This document shows positions 28,348-38,101 of a stretch of DNA of 64,000 nt, in pieces. The number at the start of each line of letters is the position of its first letter. Positions within the stretch are counted from its first letter, which is position 1. The notes beneath the pieces are model-generated. The model saw nothing but the letters and a program-made list of their open reading frames with translations. It made no database searches and had not been told where the DNA came from. A program made the position numbers and the translations under genes. The DNA comes from Pirellulaceae bacterium (GTDB lineage Bacteria; Planctomycetota; Planctomycetia; Pirellulales; Pirellulaceae): positions 310,001 through 374,000 of the forward strand of contig JAHBXT010000004.1 of NCBI GenBank assembly GCA_019636385.1, written 5' to 3'.

Positions 28348-31300
28348 ATGAATCCTCTTACCTTCGCTCGCACTACGGTCGATTCGTCACCAGCGCGGTG
28401 GCTGCGCTGCGCGCCGTGGGGAGTGCTGGTGGTCATTGGCGGATTGTTGATGTATCCTCAGTTCGCGTACGCGGTGGAGCCGTATGAGCGATTTGTTCAA
28501 CGCCTGCGCGAAGAGCGTTACTTCGACCTGGCGTTAATTTATTTGGACGATTTGACAACTCGCTCCAATGTGCCGGATGATTTTAAACAGACCATCGACT
28601 TGGAGCGCGCCCTGATCTACTTCCAAGCCGCAAGCCAGTTGGCAGCAAACGCCCCGCAGCGAACCCAGCGGTTGTCTCTAGCGGAAGAGTCGCTCAAAAA
28701 GTTCCTGCAAGACAATCCCCATCACCAGCGGCGCGGCGAGGCGCGTCTGAAACTGGGCGGCTTGCTGCGGCTCCGAGCTGAAGAGGCACGGGCTGCCGCT
28801 GGTCCCGATCCAGCGGAGGATATCGTATTGGCGATTGAGTATTTCGACGAGGCTCACAAGCTGTTTGAAAGCACGATTGCTGAACTGGCAGAGATCGAAT
28901 CGAAACTTAAAGGTGGCCGAGTTGATCCCAGCGACGCCCAACAGATCGACTATCGCGATCGAGTGCGCTCAGAATTGCGTGAAGCTCAATTGCTATCGGC
29001 CAAAGCCGTGGAGGATCGCGGGCGCAGTCAAGCTGCCGGCAGCGACAAACGGCAAGCGGACCTGAAACAAGCTCTGCGAATGTTTGCCGAACTGTATTCC
29101 AAGGAGCAACGCATGATCGGCATTCGCAACTACGCGCTGTATTATCGGAGTAACCTGCAACGAGAGTTGGGGCAGATCGAAGACGCTATCGACGGCTTTC
29201 AGCGAATCGTTGATCTGGAAGGTATCGACGTACTGAAGCCACTGCAGACACAAGCCATGACCGAATTGATCCGCGCGTGGGCAGCAAGCGCGCGATTCGA
29301 ATTGGCCAGCAGCCGCGCAGACAAGTGGCTAAAATCCCTGTCGACTGACGAGCAGAATTCACCCGAATCGCTGGCGCTGCGTGTGGAGTATGCGCAGTTG
29401 CGCGTCGATTGGTATCTACAACTCAAAGCTAAAGATGGTTCCGCACGGCTTCAAGCCAACCTACAGCGCGAGACACGTAGCGACCTTCGCACCTTGCTGC
29501 GCATTGCAGGCAGCCATCAAGAGCGTGCGCGCTCTCTGTTGGCCGCTTTAGGGGTTGATGTGGCTGAAACTGCGGATGTCGAAAAAGTACCATCGATCAA
29601 AGATATGCAGCAGGCACTGGAGCTGGCACAATCTCGGGTCGATCGAGCGGATTCCAGCGGCCTGGAGCTGACCGCATTGGCCGAAAGAATACAGGACACA
29701 AATCTAACCGACAGCGAACGTCAGACATTGCAATCACAGCAATCTCAGTTGCAATCCAGTATCGATAAACAATATCGTCAGGTGCAGGAGATACTTCATC
29801 AAGGACTAGCTCTGTATGACTCGAAAAACGCTGAGCGCTCGCAACTCTATAACGCGCGCTACTACTTGGCTTACTCACTACTGAAGTTAAATGAATTTCC
29901 AGAGGCCATCGCGGTTGGTGAGTTTCTGAGCCGTTCGGCACCTGGCACCAGCCAAGGTCTCAATGCAGCTTCGATTGTGCTGCGGGCGTTCGGGCAGTTA
30001 CTACGTGCTCCCGATGCCGACCAGTCGGCGTTGATGACTCAATTGTCATCCTTCGCTGAGTATCTTGTGGCAACTTGGCCACAGTCAGCCGAAGCGACTG
30101 CGGCAGCCGGTGTGTTGACTCAAATGGCTATCTCGGCCAAAGATTGGCAGCGAGCCGAACGGTATTTGCAATCTACAGCGGACTCCGGCGCTGCCAGTGC
30201 TACTCAGTATTATGAACTGGGTGTGGCCCTGTATGCACATTATCAGCAAATTGCTCAGGCCCATGGCCAGCAAGCGCCGGAGGCCGCAGAGCTTAAGGCT
30301 CGCGCCGAGCGATGGCTGGAACTGGCTTCCCAGCGCATCGATGCCAAAGACCCACTGCGTCGCTTAAGTGTTCGCAGTGCGTTGGCGCAGCTCCAGCTCT
30401 CCGACAATCAAGTTGACCAGGCCGCCTCACTGATGATAGCTGGTGAGGATGCGCCCATGAATTGGCTGGAACACAATCAAGCGCAAGTGCCGATTGAAGT
30501 TGCCTGTGACGCCTACCGGACCGCCCTGAGAATCGTAGCCGGACAATTCTTGGCCGGAACACTCGAGGCGGATGCTGCGGCAGCGGCCGTGCGCACCTAT
30601 GTTGATCGCTTACAGAAAGTTGCCGAAGATAAGGTTGATGCCAAAGCCCGATTGCAAGCGACCCTAGCGCTGGTGGCTCGCGATATGAAGGACCAGTTGG
30701 GACAAGTTCAGCACCCCAACCAGCGCCGAGAATTTGCCGAAATGGTCTTGCTGATAGTCGGTCAAGCGTCAGGCAACGAGGCCTTCAGCACGCAGTTCTG
30801 GGCCGCCAGCACGGCTCTGTCAATTGCCGACGAACTTGCAGCTCAAGATGCCAGTAGGACTAGCTCACAAACCGCTTATGCACAAGCATCGCAAATGCTC
30901 CAGCAGATGCTGACCAAAGCTAAGCAGCAGCCCGACTGGATTCAAGCGCCTGAGGTTCACACTCAGCTCAAAGTATGGTACGCCAAAGCCGCAGAGGGTG
31001 CCGAGGATTTCCGCGCAGCCATTCAAGCTTATGGTGAGATACTAGATGAGAATGAAAACCTGCTGGATGTGCAGATCTGTGTGGCGCGAGCCTTGCAAAA
31101 GTCGGCAGTTGCCAATCCAGCGCGCTACGAAAGCGCTTTAAAAGGAGCGCGACCGCATCCACAGACGAAACAGAACATATTTTGGGGCTGGGGCAAGATC
31201 AGCCAAATTACCGCCAAAAAACTGGACCAGTACGCCGTCCAGTTTTTTGAGTCGCGATATCAATTGGCAAACTGTCGGATGCAATGGGCACTCAGCCATT

Positions 31301-31488
31301 CGGACTCGGCCGCGCGAACAGCGGAGCTGGTACGCGCCGAACGAGCCATTATTGAGACACACAGCCTATACCCGGAGCTTGGCGGCAACGCTAATCAGCA
31401 ACGATTTGATGTGTTAGTCAAACAGATTCGACAGCATCTGGGCAAGCCACCAACCGGACTGACGACCGTAACCTCGACAGCACGATAG
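28348..31488 (+). CDS. Large secreted TPR protein, first gene of TPR/ExbBD operon
   Basis: 1046 residues. A signal sequence (GVLVVIGGLLMYPQFAYAVE) precedes an almost purely helical protein with TPR-like units (FVQRLREERYFDLALIYLDD, YNARYYLAYSLLKLNEFPEA, TQYYELGVALYAHYQQIAQA). It should be a periplasmic scaffold. It leads a rightward set of five genes: this protein, a second TPR protein, ExbB-like, ExbD-like and ExbD-like. Such a layout suggests the TPR proteins work with a proton-driven energiser of Ton/Tol type. ATG 28348 preferred over TTG 28330. Confidence 0.8.
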   Translation: MNPLTFARTTVDSSPARWLRCAPWGVLVVIGGLLMYPQFAYAVEPYERFVQRLREERYFDLALIYLDDLTTRSNVPDDFKQTIDLERALIYFQAASQLAANAPQRTQRLSLAEESLKKFLQDNPHHQRRGEARLKLGGLLRLRAEEARAAAGPDPAEDIVLAIEYFDEAHKLFESTIAELAEIESKLKGGRVDPSDAQQIDYRDRVRSELREAQLLSAKAVEDRGRSQAAGSDKRQADLKQALRMFAELYSKEQRMIGIRNYALYYRSNLQRELGQIEDAIDGFQRIVDLEGIDVLKPLQTQAMTELIRAWAASARFELASSRADKWLKSLSTDEQNSPESLALRVEYAQLRVDWYLQLKAKDGSARLQANLQRETRSDLRTLLRIAGSHQERARSLLAALGVDVAETADVEKVPSIKDMQQALELAQSRVDRADSSGLELTALAERIQDTNLTDSERQTLQSQQSQLQSSIDKQYRQVQEILHQGLALYDSKNAERSQLYNARYYLAYSLLKLNEFPEAIAVGEFLSRSAPGTSQGLNAASIVLRAFGQLLRAPDADQSALMTQLSSFAEYLVATWPQSAEATAAAGVLTQMAISAKDWQRAERYLQSTADSGAASATQYYELGVALYAHYQQIAQAHGQQAPEAAELKARAERWLELASQRIDAKDPLRRLSVRSALAQLQLSDNQVDQAASLMIAGEDAPMNWLEHNQAQVPIEVACDAYRTALRIVAGQFLAGTLEADAAAAAVRTYVDRLQKVAEDKVDAKARLQATLALVARDMKDQLGQVQHPNQRREFAEMVLLIVGQASGNEAFSTQFWAASTALSIADELAAQDASRTSSQTAYAQASQMLQQMLTKAKQQPDWIQAPEVHTQLKVWYAKAAEGAEDFRAAIQAYGEILDENENLLDVQICVARALQKSAVANPARYESALKGARPHPQTKQNIFWGWGKISQITAKKLDQYAVQFFESRYQLANCRMQWALSHSDSAARTAELVRAERAIIETHSLYPELGGNANQQRFDVLVKQIRQHLGKPPTGLTTVTSTAR

Positions 31489-31570
31489 TAGCACTTGTCC
31501 CCCAAGCCCCCAAATATCCATGTACCCAAATCCGCTCGTCAGACGTGCGAACATAATAAAGGCAGATCCC

Positions 31571-32635
31571 ATGTTTTCAAGCTGTGTCAGTCGGCAATCC
31601 GTTCTACGCTCAGCCAAGCGTTGCATGATGTGCGCGGTGGTTAGCTACTCCGCATTGGCTTACGCAGATGACCGTGTGCAGCTCAAGCAGGGTCAGGCTC
31701 TGCAAGGTAGTCTGGTCAAAATTACTCCCAATGAAGTCACCATCACCGTACGCGGCAAAGAGCAGACTCATGCATTAAAAGATGTTCGCAAGATTTCATT
31801 CGATAAGGAGCCGACGGGGTTGGATCGCGCTCGAGACCTGTTGATTGACGGCAAATATCAACAAGCTCTCGACCAGCTACGGACAGTACCGCGTGACAGT
31901 TTGCCCGACAATCCACTGTTGCAATTGGACTACGACTTCTGTCAATGGTTCTCTGAAGGCATGCGCAGTTTGTCTGGCAGTGGCGATCCAACCGCAGCCA
32001 TCAAAGGACTGATGAGTTTGGACAAGGCGCAGCCCAACTCTCAGCATCGTTGGTCAATCAAGCTGTTGTTGGGTCGTTTGGCATTGTTCAAGAATGCGCA
32101 CGCCAAAGCGACGGAGTATTTCACTGAACTTGCCAAATCACCAGATGACATTCACAGGGCCGCCGCCCAGTATTTTTTAGCGCGCACTCTGCTGGAACAA
32201 GGCAAAGCGACTGAAGCTCGTGCTCAACTCAAGGGACTCTTAGCTGCCAGTGCAAGTTCCCCAGAAATGGGCCGTTACAAGAGCTTAGGCAACGTCTTGC
32301 AAGCCCGCTGTGATCTGTTGGAAGGCAAAGCCCAGGAGGCCTTGCAATCACTGGACGGTTTGGCCGAGCGTGAAGACAATAGCGATTTGCAGTTGTTCGC
32401 TGAAATCAGCAACGCCCGCGGTGCCTGCTACCAACAACTCAATCAACCCCAGCGCGCTGCCTACAGTTATCTGCAGACCGACCTGTTGTTTTTTACCGAT
32501 GCGCAAGCGCACGCCGAAGCCTTATACCATTTGAAAAATCTATTGACAGCCGTAGGCCAACCAGCCAAAGCCGCGCAGGCTAGCCAGCGACTTTCCAGTC
32601 AATATACCTCCAGCGTGTGGGCGAACAAACCATAG
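31571..32635 (+). CDS. Secreted TPR protein
   Basis: 354 residues. A signal peptide (MMCAVVSYSALAYA, cut before DDRVQL) is followed by a short beta-rich unit (LKQGQALQGSLVKITPNEVT, then VRKISFDKEP) resembling an SH3-like fold, and then TPR helices (ALDQLRTVPRDSLPDNPLLQ, AAAQYFLARTLLEQGKATEA). It is 82 nt after the large TPR gene and 86 nt before the ExbB-like gene, consistent with one transcription unit. Start ATG 31571 gives the compact signal peptide; ATG 31520 adds 17 residues. Confidence 0.8.
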   Translation: MFSSCVSRQSVLRSAKRCMMCAVVSYSALAYADDRVQLKQGQALQGSLVKITPNEVTITVRGKEQTHALKDVRKISFDKEPTGLDRARDLLIDGKYQQALDQLRTVPRDSLPDNPLLQLDYDFCQWFSEGMRSLSGSGDPTAAIKGLMSLDKAQPNSQHRWSIKLLLGRLALFKNAHAKATEYFTELAKSPDDIHRAAAQYFLARTLLEQGKATEARAQLKGLLAASASSPEMGRYKSLGNVLQARCDLLEGKAQEALQSLDGLAEREDNSDLQLFAEISNARGACYQQLNQPQRAAYSYLQTDLLFFTDAQAHAEALYHLKNLLTAVGQPAKAAQASQRLSSQYTSSVWANKP

Positions 32636-32721
32636 CAGCGCTCCGCCCGCGCATACCTTGGATAACATCTATTGGATATACTAGGGACTAAACTCATCGT
32701 TTCGACTGGGAGAATCTGTTT

Positions 32722-33543
32722 ATGAAGGACTTGCTGAACCTAGTTCGGCCGTGGCTGCTGCCATTCATGCTAGTCGGTGTGCTCGTGGGTGCACCATCCG
32801 CTTCCGCGCAACAAGACGACATGGACGACCTGCTTGGTACGCCGGCCGCCACCGAGCCACCGTCGGCTGGGGACAACACCGCTGTGGCAGCTGCAGCATC
32901 CGCGCCAGCCACCGAAGGCCCGGCATCTACCAACATGCTGGTATGGACGTTTCAGGCTTTGGGCTGGATGTACACCATTATTTTCTTGGCGCTGTCGATC
33001 ACGCTCGTCTTCTTGATTGTCATGAATCTGATTTCATCGCGGCGCGATAACATTTGCCCTGCCGATCTGGTGGAAGGCGTGGAACAACACCTCGCCAGTG
33101 GCAAGTCCGATTTGGCGACCGAATTGATTCGTAGCGATGGGTCGTTTTTGGGTCAGGTAGTATCGGCCGGTCTGTCGCGTTTGGACCGAGGTCACGCGGC
33201 GGCCATCGAAGCCATGCAGGAAGTCGGCGAAGAAGAGACGATGAAGCTGGAACACAACCTGGGCTACATGGCACTGATCGGTAACATTAGTCCAATGATT
33301 GGACTGTTTGGCACGGTCCAAGGAATGATTTCGGCCTTTCGCACCATCGCCGTTTCCGGGTCGACGCCAGCCGCCGGAGATTTGGCGATGGATATTTCCA
33401 CCGCTCTGTTCACTACCTTGGCTGGCCTAGCCGTGGCCATTCCAGCTATTGCTATCTACAACATCCTGCGCAATCGAGTGCAACGCATGACGCTACAGGT
33501 CGGCGTGACCAGCGAAGGCATGCTACAACGATTCATCAACTGA
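32722..33543 (+). CDS. MotA/TolQ/ExbB-type proton channel protein
   Basis: 273 residues. A cleavable signal peptide (LLPFMLVGVLVGAPSASAQ) and an A/P/T-rich linker precede three membrane helices: about 72-98 (LGWMYTIIFLALSITLVFLI), and a C-terminal pair in the TolQ/ExbB signature region (LEHNLGYMALIGNISPMIGL, then GTVQGMISAF and ISTALFTTLAGLAVAIPAIA). These proteins form the stator pentamer that uses the proton gradient to move a periplasmic partner. Two ExbD-type genes follow directly, supplying the matching partner. An ExbB with a signal peptide and periplasmic N-terminal extension is common in planctomycetes and related phyla. Confidence 0.92.
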   Translation: MKDLLNLVRPWLLPFMLVGVLVGAPSASAQQDDMDDLLGTPAATEPPSAGDNTAVAAAASAPATEGPASTNMLVWTFQALGWMYTIIFLALSITLVFLIVMNLISSRRDNICPADLVEGVEQHLASGKSDLATELIRSDGSFLGQVVSAGLSRLDRGHAAAIEAMQEVGEEETMKLEHNLGYMALIGNISPMIGLFGTVQGMISAFRTIAVSGSTPAAGDLAMDISTALFTTLAGLAVAIPAIAIYNILRNRVQRMTLQVGVTSEGMLQRFIN

Positions 33544-33592
33544 CAACGTTCCCGGTCTCATTCGATTTGCGTATGGTTAGGAGCTGACTGCG

Positions 33593-34033
33593 ATGCGCCT
33601 TGGAAAACGCAATCACGAACCGCCGGCCGAAGCGGACTGGACGCCGATGATCGACATGACGTTCCAGTTGATCGCTTTTTTCATGGTGCTGATCAATTTT
33701 TCGCAAAGCGAACAGAATGATCGCGTCACTTTACCGGCCAGCGAGCTAGCCAAGCCAGCCGAGACCCCGCTCGAATTCCCAATCGTGGTTCACTTAACCA
33801 GTGCCGACACGGTGGAAATTGGCGGAAGCGTGGTCAACTTGGACGCACTCCGCAGTCAACTGTCAGCGGAATTAGCGCTGCTGAACTTAGAGGGCAAAAC
33901 CGCGGCTGATGCCAATGTCGTGTTACGGGGTCACGCCACCATTCCAGGTGGGCGCGTACAGGAGGTTATCAAGCGGTTTCAGGATATCGGCTTCCAACGA
34001 TTTGCGCTGCGAGCCAAGGAGGAGCTGCCATGA
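33593..34033 (+). CDS. ExbD/TolR-type biopolymer transport protein, copy 1
   Basis: 146 residues. One N-terminal membrane helix with the essential aspartate (PMIDMTFQLIAFFMVLINFS) and a periplasmic ExbD domain (VVHLTSADTVEIGGSVVNLD, then VVLRGHATIPGGRVQEVI). It should pair with the ExbB-like channel. Its stop overlaps the next gene's start as ATGA, so the two are translationally coupled. Confidence 0.92.
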   Translation: MRLGKRNHEPPAEADWTPMIDMTFQLIAFFMVLINFSQSEQNDRVTLPASELAKPAETPLEFPIVVHLTSADTVEIGGSVVNLDALRSQLSAELALLNLEGKTAADANVVLRGHATIPGGRVQEVIKRFQDIGFQRFALRAKEELP

Positions 34034-34506
34034 AGTTTCGAAATCGAGAACATAAAGAGAACACCCAGCTTTCGATGACGGCCATGATCGACATTGTGTT
34101 CTTGTTGCTGGTGTTTTTCGTGATGACCTTTAAGATCAGCGCTCAAGAGGGAGATTTCAATATCCGCATGCCCACGCCCGGCTCCGGCGCGGCCATGGAT
34201 TCAACTCAGTTAATCATCAAACTGCGACTCAAGTCCGACGAGCACGGCCAGTTACAGGAGATCATCCTGAACGATCAGATGAGTTTCGGTACCAATTGGC
34301 AATCGCTGCGGGCCAAGATGATTGAATTGGTCGGTGATCCTAGCGGTCCGACCGCCGAGGAAGGTCCTGAAGTAGAGATCGACTTGGATTATGACCTGCA
34401 TTACGTTCACGTAATCCAAGCCATCACCAGCGTAACCGGTTATCGCTCGGGTGATGACATTGTGCGCCTGGTCCAGCGAATCAAATTTGCTCCGGTGCGT
34501 CGCTAG
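34030..34506 (+). CDS. ExbD/TolR-type biopolymer transport protein, copy 2
   Basis: 158 residues. Membrane helix with catalytic aspartate (SMTAMIDIVFLLLVFFVMTF) and a periplasmic part (LIIKLRLKSDEHGQLQEIIL; VEIDLDYDLHYVHVIQAI). It overlaps copy 1 by 4 bases. Two non-identical ExbD proteins for one ExbB suggest a heterodimeric partner, as in several Ton-like systems lacking TonB nearby; this is inference. Confidence 0.92.
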   Translation: MKFRNREHKENTQLSMTAMIDIVFLLLVFFVMTFKISAQEGDFNIRMPTPGSGAAMDSTQLIIKLRLKSDEHGQLQEIILNDQMSFGTNWQSLRAKMIELVGDPSGPTAEEGPEVEIDLDYDLHYVHVIQAITSVTGYRSGDDIVRLVQRIKFAPVRR

Positions 34507-34627
34507 TCCCGCCTGTCGACTGTTGATAAATTCGACCGGACCTGTTGCACCACCATCAGCGGACTCGATGCAATTACAACTCGCGGGACAGGCAGTCACA
34601 TGAAACTAGGTTTCACCGTCATACCGT

Positions 34628-35587
34628 CTAAGCGCGGGGGTGAAACTGTCGATGTACGCGTTTAAGGCGTGACGCGTCGACTTGTGTGTAGATCTGTGTG
34701 GTTTGTATGCTGGCGTGACCGAGCAGCACTTGGATTTGCCTGAGGTCGGCCCCGCCGCCCAGCAGATGCGTTGCAAAGCTATGACGCAGCGTGTGCGGAC
34801 TGACTTGCCGATGATCGATGTCCGCCCGCAACGCATACCGCTTGACCAATTCCCAAATTGCTTCACGTCGCAAGCTCCGACCGCTGCGCGACAGCAGCAG
34901 CCAAGGACAGGCATCGGCGGGACGTGCCCCCATCAATTGAGGACGTTGTTCGTTCATGTACTGCTCGATCGCAGCCCGTGCCCTGGAGCCGATGGGCACC
35001 ATCCGCTGCTTGGATCCCTTGCCCTCTACCAAACAATAACCTTCCTTCAGATGAACATTGGCCAGCAGTAACCCAGAGACTTCCGATACACGGCAACCCG
35101 TAGCGTACAGCAGCTCCAGGATGCAGCGATCGCGTTGCCACAACGCATCTTGCCCACAAGGTGCGGTCAAAAAATTGTCGATGGTCGCTGCCGACAGGAC
35201 TTTAGGAATTCGCTGCCACACTGTTTGGGTGTGTAGCAGTTCTGCAGGATTATCCTGAATGGCTCCTTCTAACTGAAGATATTTGTAGAAAATGCGCGTG
35301 GCTACAACACATCGCGAGATGCTGGTGGGGGCCAACTTTTGACGATGCAGCGCGGCGATGAATTGGCTGAGATCGTCCAACTGCATGCCGACCAACGAGC
35401 GGCGGGCGGACCAATCAACTAATCGCTGAATATCGCGACCATAGGCAACAACGGTGTTTTCTGCCAGATGGCACTCGCTGCGTAAGTAATGCGTAAAACG
35501 ACCGGCCCAGTCGCCAGCGGCGGCGATCGGCAGGCTGGGCTTGCCTTCGGCAGCGCCGCTTCTGAGCCGCTTGAGTTTGCTAGTCAT
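34628..35587 (-). CDS. Tyrosine recombinase, XerC/XerD-type
   Basis: 319 residues. The N-terminal SAM-like core-binding domain (FTHYLRSECHLAENTVVAYG) is followed by the catalytic domain with all six expected residues: Arg166 (GCRVSE), Lys190 (EGKGSKQR), His265 and Arg268 (HTLRHSFATH), His291 (LLGHASI) and Tyr300 (TQIYTQV). It is the chromosome-dimer type by length and motif order. There is a basic 24-residue N-terminal extension. No dif-like site was identified by eye. Confidence 0.9.
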   Translation of the reverse strand: MTSKLKRLRSGAAEGKPSLPIAAAGDWAGRFTHYLRSECHLAENTVVAYGRDIQRLVDWSARRSLVGMQLDDLSQFIAALHRQKLAPTSISRCVVATRIFYKYLQLEGAIQDNPAELLHTQTVWQRIPKVLSAATIDNFLTAPCGQDALWQRDRCILELLYATGCRVSEVSGLLLANVHLKEGYCLVEGKGSKQRMVPIGSRARAAIEQYMNEQRPQLMGARPADACPWLLLSRSGRSLRREAIWELVKRYALRADIDHRQVSPHTLRHSFATHLLGGGADLRQIQVLLGHASIQTTQIYTQVDASRLKRVHRQFHPRA

Positions 35588-35828
35588 TAGGTGCGACCCT
35601 CACAGCCGATGTAACAATATGCCCCACTAGTCCGTTACCTCTGATTTCGACCAAGGACGGGCGTGGGCACGCAATTTCAGGACGCAAGTGGCCGATTAGA
35701 ACTGGATGGGCTGCCAGCGTGCGGATTGAAGCGGCGGCAGACGTGATTTCGATCTTGCGGGTTATAGTGTTTCGCGCGACAGGCGTGCTTGAGCTGTACC
35801 GGCAACAGTTTTCAGAGGTGCACAAGCT

Positions 35829-36851
35829 GTGAGAATCTTGGTGATTGGCGGCGCCGGCTATGTTGGCTCGCATACCGTGCGCAAGCTGCTGCGAAGCGGC
35901 CATGAAGTATGGGTTTACGACAATCTTTCGCGCGGACATGCTGCCAGCATCCCCGCCGAATGTTTGATCGTCGGCGAACTAGCGGATCGGCGGTTGTTAC
36001 AGCAAACCATGAGCGATTATGGTATCGAAGCGGTCATGCACTTTGCGGCTTACACCTTGGTAGGCGAGTCGGTTACACAACCCGCCATGTACTACCAAAA
36101 CAATGTGGTAGCTTCGTTGGAGTTACTGGAAGCCATGCGCGCCAGCGGTGTGTGGCGCATTGTGTTCTCCAGTACGACGGCAACCTATGGACAACCGGAG
36201 CGCATTCCCATCTCAGAATCCACACCACAGTTGCCGATTAACCCCTACGGCTTTACCAAACTGGTGATGGAACGTGCACTCACCGACTATACGACGGCCT
36301 ACGGATTAGGGGTTGCCATTCTGCGGTACTTCAACGCGGCTGGTGCCAGTCCCGACGGGGACATTGGCGAAGACCATCAACCTGAAAGCCATCTGATCCC
36401 ACTGGTATTGCAAACCGCCCTGGGACAACGCGAAAACATTGCCATCTTCGGTACCGACTACCCAACTCCCGATGGCACTTGCATTCGCGACTATATCCAT
36501 GTGGAAGATTTGGCCGACGCGCATTTGCGAGCCCTGGGACTACTGGAACCTGGTAGTCATTTGCAGTTAAACTTGGGAACAGGACTCGGCCACAGCGTGT
36601 TGGAAGTTGTTCAGGCTTGTCGCCGCATAACGGGTCATCCGATCCCAACGGTGGTGCAAGCTCGACGCCCCGGCGACTCGGCCAAGCTGGTTGCGGATAG
36701 CAGTCTAGCGCAGCGCGTGCTCGGGTGGACCCCGCATTATGTCTCGATCGAGTCCATTGTGGAAACGGCATGGCGCTGGCACCGCCAGTTTCCCAGAGGA
36801 TATAACGGAGAGCGAAGCCGTCAACAGTCATCGTGGGTGGCGACGCGCTAA
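35829..36851 (+). CDS. galE: UDP-glucose 4-epimerase
   Basis: 340 residues from a GTG start. NAD-binding MRILVIGGAGYVGSHTV, the FSSTTATYG serine strand, the catalytic Tyr140-x-x-x-Lys144 (NPYGFTK), and the C-terminal RDYIHVEDLADAHLRAL typical of GalE in the extended SDR family. It interconverts UDP-glucose and UDP-galactose for cell-envelope polysaccharides. The acyltransferase gene follows after 23 nt, or overlaps by 19 nt if its upstream GTG start is used. Confidence 0.93.
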   Translation: MRILVIGGAGYVGSHTVRKLLRSGHEVWVYDNLSRGHAASIPAECLIVGELADRRLLQQTMSDYGIEAVMHFAAYTLVGESVTQPAMYYQNNVVASLELLEAMRASGVWRIVFSSTTATYGQPERIPISESTPQLPINPYGFTKLVMERALTDYTTAYGLGVAILRYFNAAGASPDGDIGEDHQPESHLIPLVLQTALGQRENIAIFGTDYPTPDGTCIRDYIHVEDLADAHLRALGLLEPGSHLQLNLGTGLGHSVLEVVQACRRITGHPIPTVVQARRPGDSAKLVADSSLAQRVLGWTPHYVSIESIVETAWRWHRQFPRGYNGERSRQQSSWVATR

Positions 36852-36874
36852 ACTCGCTGTGGCTTGGCGGTATC

Positions 36875-38101
36875 ATGCAAGAGATCATTATCGAGAAGCC
36901 GTATCAGTTCGTGCCGCCCCATCGCGGCAATCTGATACCTTTTTTGCTACAGAGATTCCGCATCGTTGACTTCTATCTCCAGCGCTATGAAGGCATCTGC
37001 TCCTACGAGGTTCGCGGCATCGACCATTTGAAGGAATCGCTGCGCCAACAGTCGGGCATTCTGCTGACTCCCAATCATTGTCGATACGCCGATCCGTTGG
37101 CGATGGCCTGGGTGCTGCGTCCACTAGGCGTTTATCCGTTTGCGATGGCCAGTTGGCACCTGTTCAATCAAAAGTGGTGGCAGTCGTTGGCTATTCGGCT
37201 GTGCGGTGGCTTCAGTGTCAATCGCGAAGGCATCGACCGACAAGCGTTGGACATGGCGATTAATACAATCGTCGATGGCCAGCGACCTCTGGTGCTGTTC
37301 CCGGAAGGAACCGTATTTCGCAGCAATGATCGCCTGCAGCCTTTGTTGGACGGCGTGACTTTTATCGCCCGCACGGCAGCAAAACGCCGAGCCAAGTTGA
37401 GCAAACCACCCACACTCATACATCCGATTGCCATTAAGTACCTGTTCCGTGGCGATGTCATCGAGTCGATCACGCCTGTGGTCGAGGAAATCGAAAGCCG
37501 GTTTGGATGGTACCTTCCAGGGTGTCGTCAGTCGTCGATGGTCCAACGCGTTCGCAAGCTGAGCGATGCGTTCCTGGCGACCAAGGAATTAGAACACCTC
37601 GGTCAGGTGTATCCGGGCGATGTCGCTCAACGACGCCAACATTTGATCGAGCACTTGTTGGGATCTGTCGAACGTCGCTGGTTGCGACGCGAGGTACTTG
37701 AACAAGAGATTATCCCGCGCATTAAAACTTTGCGGTTGATCATGGTCCCGGAACTGTTGGAGGCGCGTAGTGACCTCCGAAAACAGACAATTCGTGACGA
37801 CCTGAATCGGATTTACGTGGCGCAGCAAATCGCATCGTATCCCGCAGACTACTTAGACGCGCCCGTCACGAATACTCGTTTACTGGAAACGGTCGAGCAA
37901 TTGGAAGAAGATTTGTGGGACAAAGCTCGCATTCACCGGCCACTTCACGCCATTTTGCAGATTGGCCAAGCTATTGAGGTGCCGCCCAGTCGAGAGCCTA
38001 AGGAAGCTGGCGACCCGCTGCTGCAGCAGCTGGACCTCCAATTGCGCAGCCTGCTTGGCCAATTGGCCGACGAATCTCAGACATTAGATACTGGAATTTG
38101 A
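36875..38101 (+). CDS. PlsC-type acyltransferase (1-acyl-glycerol-3-phosphate acyltransferase-like)
   Basis: 408 residues. The acyltransferase motif H-x4-D is His68-CRYA-Asp73 in LLTPNHCRYADPLAMAWVL; motif III FPEGTVFRSND is present. The N-terminal 240 residues are the PlsC domain and about 170 further residues are helical and unassigned. It probably acylates lysophosphatidate or a related glycerolipid at the membrane. ATG 36875 is preferred; GTG 36833 would overlap galE. Its 3' end overlaps the convergent HAMP-like gene by 25 bases. Confidence 0.82.
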   Translation: MQEIIIEKPYQFVPPHRGNLIPFLLQRFRIVDFYLQRYEGICSYEVRGIDHLKESLRQQSGILLTPNHCRYADPLAMAWVLRPLGVYPFAMASWHLFNQKWWQSLAIRLCGGFSVNREGIDRQALDMAINTIVDGQRPLVLFPEGTVFRSNDRLQPLLDGVTFIARTAAKRRAKLSKPPTLIHPIAIKYLFRGDVIESITPVVEEIESRFGWYLPGCRQSSMVQRVRKLSDAFLATKELEHLGQVYPGDVAQRRQHLIEHLLGSVERRWLRREVLEQEIIPRIKTLRLIMVPELLEARSDLRKQTIRDDLNRIYVAQQIASYPADYLDAPVTNTRLLETVEQLEEDLWDKARIHRPLHAILQIGQAIEVPPSREPKEAGDPLLQQLDLQLRSLLGQLADESQTLDTGI

